A DNA stretch of 35,499 nucleotides from Conoideocrella luteorostrata (taxonomy: Eukaryota; Ascomycota; Sordariomycetes; Hypocreales; Clavicipitaceae): positions 1 through 35,499 of the forward strand of contig JASWJB010000387.1 in the NCBI GenBank assembly GCA_032433595.1. The letters run 5' to 3'. Position numbers and translations under genes: made by a program. The notes below the pieces were generated by a model. It had not been told where the DNA came from and did no database searches. It saw nothing but the letters and a program-made list of their open reading frames with translations. Shown in pieces: positions 31,997-35,499 of the stretch. Every line of letters begins with the position of its first letter. The stretch's first letter is position 1.

Positions 31997-34014
31997 CTAG
32001 GACCGGGACTGATTAGCTTCCCCTTCCACAACATCCTCTATGCCCCGTGTGTCACCATCCTCCTGTGACCATCTCCAGGTCTTGGAGGTGGGGGATTCGC
32101 CGCCTATGGTAACGCTCGTCACAGCGATAGCTACGTCGGGGCTTTCCACAACAGAAAATTGAATCTCATGGCTATCATTGCCGCTATTACGAATAGACGA
32201 ACCTTGCACGGTTCGCATCCATTTAGAAGAGCTGGTTGAGTCAGACAACTTGCGGAGAAAGTGGAGAATGAGGGCACGTGAAGTAGCAGTGCGCAGGTAG
32301 TCAAACAGGCCCTTTGCGTCCGTGTATCCGTCTGTATATGGAGCGCAGACGTCTTGTAGTTCAGAGGATGGCGGCAAAACAACATGATAAAAGGTAGTGG
32401 TTACAGGGAAGAGGTACGTCCGACTGCGGATTGTGAGTGAGAGTCCGGGTAGGATGGTGAACTCGATGTTGTATTCTATTGGTTGCAATATGTTGCGGAT
32501 CAAGGATTGTGCGCCTGCTGGTTGATTTGGTCCCTGCGTTGCGGGGTCAATGACGGAGAGATGGGATGTTTTGAGAGTAAATGAAGAGGAAAGGGAGGCT
32601 TTTTGGAGAGACTTTGTGATGGCACCGACGAATGCAGTGCATGTTTGAACACTGCGAATGGATGCCATGCGTGCGATAACGGGTCTGAGCAGTGCATATA
32701 CTTGCTGGCCACGATATCGAGGGATATGGGGTGGGATGGGTCGGATTCTCATGAGCTCGTTACATCGATGGGCGTAGCTAAGTAGGACGTGTAGCGAGAT
32801 GGATATAGTTTCTGCAACGCTGTTATCGGGCAATGAGTCGTCACTAATGGGATAGGACTCAAGAGGGACTAATTCAAGAGTAATCTTTGAAGAATCATCA
32901 ACAGTGCAGGTCAATTTGGATCCCTCAGGCCTGACATCGTAGGCTGCAAGGGTGCGAGCTTCACGTGTCAGCTCATGCCAGAGCTCTTGGGAGAAAATGG
33001 TGTTTCGTGCGCCAAGAACACGAGACTCTAGGGAAGTGTCGTCGTTGGACCTTCCATGAGGCGATGATCGGCCCACCAGTTTGCCATATTTTTCGTATGT
33101 GACAACGAGACCTTCTGATACGCCGCCTAGTCGTCCGAGGTCGAGTTCTGCTGAGCCAATTTCGCCTCGTTTCATAGGTGCCAGGCCATTATTCTTGAAC
33201 TCCGCGGCCGCTAGGTACATGTTAGTTTTTTTCCCCCGATTCTCGACTCTGATTAGTGACTGGAAATATCCATATACACACTCACCTTCGGAAAACCCAA
33301 ATTTGACACCCAGCGTGTGGCGAGCATGCGGAACCCTGCAAATAGACCAACCGGCCTTCTTGACAGCAACGACATCCTCCCAGTACTTGGTCTCAGCTTC
33401 AACTTCTCGCTGCAAGAAGACACCAGCTTCCTCGGCGGCGTCTCTCGTCTGATTGATTTGCATAATCTTCCACCCGAGAGCTACTTCTTCGTCATCCTTT
33501 GTCTTGTTTGGCTTTACTGTTGGTTCGTCCAATCTATCGGCCCCGAGCGTGCCGATGCCCACCATTTCTCGCAACTGCTGAGAGAGGGTCAAGCCTGCCT
33601 GCGTGGGACTTTGCTTGGAGAGGAGGAGGGAGAGGGAATCGAGCGTCAACATGGCTGTATTGCTAGCAATCCTGTCAAGGTTGTTAGATCCTTTTAATGA
33701 TGCTACTTTTGACTAAACAGGGTGATGTTTGCTTACTCAATGTTTTTCAAGACCTCCATGCGCGCCGCATTGGCATCTTTAGCCTGGTCGTCATCGTTGC
33801 CGGCATCCGACATGTCCACGTCGTCTTGATCGGAGTCCGCTCCACCTATGGTGTCCCTTGACTTGATTTCATCTTCCAGCTTGCCCTTGGTCAGAGCACG
33901 GAATCCACCAGGCTGTGTGTTTACGCGGGCGATAAAGTCGGCCAGGTTGCTTGCCTGCCCGTCCGCGACCGGGAAGGGCCGCAGGGACAGAGGCGGACCG
34001 TCGGCTGGGACCAT
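31997..34014 (-). CDS. MED17: Mediator complex subunit 17 (Srb4)
   Basis: Med17 is the scaffold of the Mediator head module, which links gene-specific activators to RNA polymerase II, so this is a nuclear, essential housekeeping protein. Exons are 34014-33737, 33671-33286 and 33210-31997, with GTAAGC..CAG and GTGAGT..TAG introns. The 75-nt second intron is a multiple of three and leaves an unspliced frame open, but its removal restores SEAAAEFKNNGLAPM. The product is 625 aa. Family features are the N-terminal LRPFPVADG and acidic DSDQDDVDMSD stretch, LSLLLSKQSPTQAGLTLSQQ, the conserved block ALGWKIMQINQTRDAAEEAG with TKYWEDVV, and KAGWSICRVPHARHTLGVKF. The C-terminal two thirds is more variable, as usual. 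The first-exon style resembles hypocrealean homologues. It is convergent with ULS1. Confidence 0.92.
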
Positions 34015-35088
34015 GGCTTCTGTTACCTCAATGCGGCAGAGCGGGAAAGTTATGGCTTATAAATTGGCTACTAATATCGTCGTTGGGTTCGTAAGATAGC
34101 GGAGGCGTGGTTCTGTAGGAGACGCAAGTTCCAGTTCAGCCTCGCGAGGCTCAAGCTGGTGGCTTCCACGAGTGACGTCTGGTGGTAGGACCCGCGCAGC
34201 CGCGTTGTTGGAGATGTTGGAGTCGTGGTGGGGCGTAAGCCACTGCACACATTAAGAGCGAGGGGCAATCAAACAACTCTAAGCCAGTATCAGATAAAAA
34301 GGACAATTTAAGCGTTGGACGAAGAGGGACACTGCTACAGAGTAGGAGAGCACAATACACCTAAAAATAGCACAAGACTATTTACTTTAGTAGTTAAAGA
34401 ATCCTTATCGCTAACATAGACACTAACATTAAGACCAAAGAGCATTTATCAGCTCTAGTAGATCCCCATGTCTCTATAAATATTTAATTTTTCTTCTTTA
34501 TTTTCTAGAACTAGAACGCGGGGACAACACTCCATCTGTCTGCATTCTGTTAGTGTACAATATTACGTTGAGAGAGCGAGCGAGCGAGTGAGATAGCCAG
34601 GAATAACATCGTTGAAATGATCGTGCCACCTGCAAGTCTGCTCAGAGTATTAGACACTCTGGACTCGTCGGAGACTTCAAATTATGGTTATTGTTATGAC
34701 ATTACCGTGCTGAACTTAGCCATGGCCTAGCAATTAAGGTGAGCCTCTTAGCCACTACTATAGCTTTTATGCACTGACAGTGTCTTGCCATCGCCTATAG
34801 CTTTGTCAGGCAAGCCTATATACTCAAAGATAGCATTAGCATTACTGCCTTTTAGTCTCTTTTGTGTGCTTTAAACCTAAATAGCAAATCTGTTTTAAGT
34901 TACAGCATTTTATAGCTATCTTCCCAATAAGAATAATAATGCTGTCTACTTAACTAATATGTAAATAGATCCGACTGTGCCTTCGGTATCTTCAAAATAC
35001 CGAAGTACACCACATCCCCCCTCCCTTATCTGCTCAGTGAGCATCTTGCCACCTGCCGGGGGCTTAGGGTTTTTGACTAAGCTTCTAT

Positions 35089-35170
35089 ACTTTAGGCATG
35101 CGTCTGTTACTTTATGCATGCGTCTGTTACTTTATGCATGCGTCTGTTACTTTATGCATGCGTCTGTTAC
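35089..35170. repeat. Tandem repeat, 20-bp unit, about four copies
   Basis: The unit CGTCTGTTACTTTATGCATG occurs exactly at 35101-35120, 35121-35140 and 35141-35160, followed by a half unit (35161-35170) and preceded by a variant half unit (ACTTTAGGCATG, one base different). Each junction holds the palindrome GCATGC or ATGCAT. Confidence 0.95.
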
Positions 35171-35440
35171 CTTCCCTCTGCATCTAATTCTCTCTCACTT
35201 ATAAATTTCCTTCTCTGCCCCAGAACAGCCTTTTCTCTTCTTGTCTTTATCCTGCCCCCCAAAGATTGTGCAAGACTCTACTCCGTACTCCCAACACCAT
35301 TTCTACAGCGGTAAGTTTCCTACCCCAGGCGGATTGTCTTCTCTGTTTCTGACAGCTTTTCTCTCACAAAACAGCCTTTCCCAACAGCTTCTCTACCACA
35401 ACAAGTCAAACACGTCCCGTCCAACGAGCCCAGGTTCGTC
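35171..35440 (+). promoter_or_regulatory. Pyrimidine-rich putative promoter/5' leader of an off-window gene
   Basis: The + strand is strongly C/T-rich, with a TACTCCGTA motif at 35279-35287. A possible leader intron begins GTAAGTTTCC (about 35310) and ends at one of several ACAG acceptors (about 35354 or 35374). CT-rich leaders with introns are common in highly expressed fungal genes. No start codon of a convincing gene appears before the window ends. Confidence 0.3.
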
Positions 35441-35499
35441 GCCTGACTGCAGCCCAAATAATTATTTAAGCTATATAATAATTATATATTTTTTTTTTC

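Larger units (their letters stand above)
34015..35499. other. Right-end non-coding region
   Basis: From the left: the MED17 promoter; an AT-rich, CpG-poor stretch (about 34340-34980) with GC-richer islands that resembles RIP-mutated or low-complexity DNA; a GAGCGAGC microsatellite near 34573-34590; a 20-bp tandem repeat (35089-35170); then a pyrimidine-rich stretch to about 35400 that looks like a fungal promoter and leader for a gene reading rightward out of the window. It ends in an A/T-rich run. Confidence 0.45.

Noticed and set aside
35060..35072. Single CTTAGGGTTT, resembling a telomere unit
   Set aside because: Only one unit, not tandem; not evidence of a telomere.

Overview
The window is nuclear DNA of a filamentous ascomycete. 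The evidence is short introns with GT..AG ends and CTAAC/CTAAT-like branch sites, a Zn2Cys6 transcription factor, an Arg5,6-type acetylglutamate kinase, a GH76 wall mannosidase, an HsbA-type wall protein, a Uls1-type SNF2/RING protein and an Mediator Med17 subunit. The style of MED17 and HsbA makes me favour Hypocreales (Sordariomycetes). That placement is inference from remembered family features, not a search.

Layout, left to right. 1-1374: no convincing gene. 1375-4146 (+): a broken NLR-like gene, with a nucleoside-phosphorylase domain, the remains of an NB-ARC/NACHT domain and TPR-like repeats; it has a 2-nt frameshift and has lost the Walker A (P-loop) segment. 5052-6641 (-): an arg-6 (ARG5,6) gene with only the acetylglutamate kinase/NAT half; the reductase half is missing. 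8297-8922 (-): the v-SNARE SNC1 in three exons, the last with only 17 coding nt. 8923-11950: no gene seen. 11951-13867 (+): a GH76 (DFG5/DCW1-like) mannosidase with a C-terminal membrane helix and tail. 14211-15134 (-) and 15775-17142 (+): an NmrA-like protein and a Zn2Cys6 regulator, divergently transcribed from a 640-bp promoter region that carries an 18-bp palindrome. 17832-20173 (+): a type II membrane nucleotide pyrophosphatase/phosphodiesterase. 20669-23392 (-): a large HsbA-domain, mucin-like, GPI-anchored wall protein. 23393-27235: about 3.8 kb with no gene seen. 27236-31380 (+): a six-exon Uls1/Ris1-like SNF2 ATPase with a RING finger. 31997-34014 (-): MED17 in three exons. 34015-35499: AT-rich sequence, a 20-bp tandem repeat, then a pyrimidine-rich stretch that looks like the promoter/5' leader of a gene lying beyond the right end.

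The exon joins proposed here keep the reading frame and sum to whole codons in SNC1 (110 aa), the GH76 gene (578 aa), the Zn2Cys6 factor (429 aa), the phosphodiesterase (756 aa), ULS1 (1171 aa) and MED17 (625 aa). This supports the models.

This is mostly a housekeeping and cell-surface neighbourhood, not a biosynthetic cluster. Three genes concern the cell envelope or secretion (SNC1, GH76, HsbA-mucin). The NmrA-like/Zn2Cys6 pair looks like a small regulatory unit. The most unusual features are the two broken or split multidomain genes at the left (NLR without P-loop, arg-6 without reductase), the operator-like palindrome, the cysteine-punctuated mucin, and a short TACGGAGTA/TACTCCGTA motif scattered through non-coding DNA.
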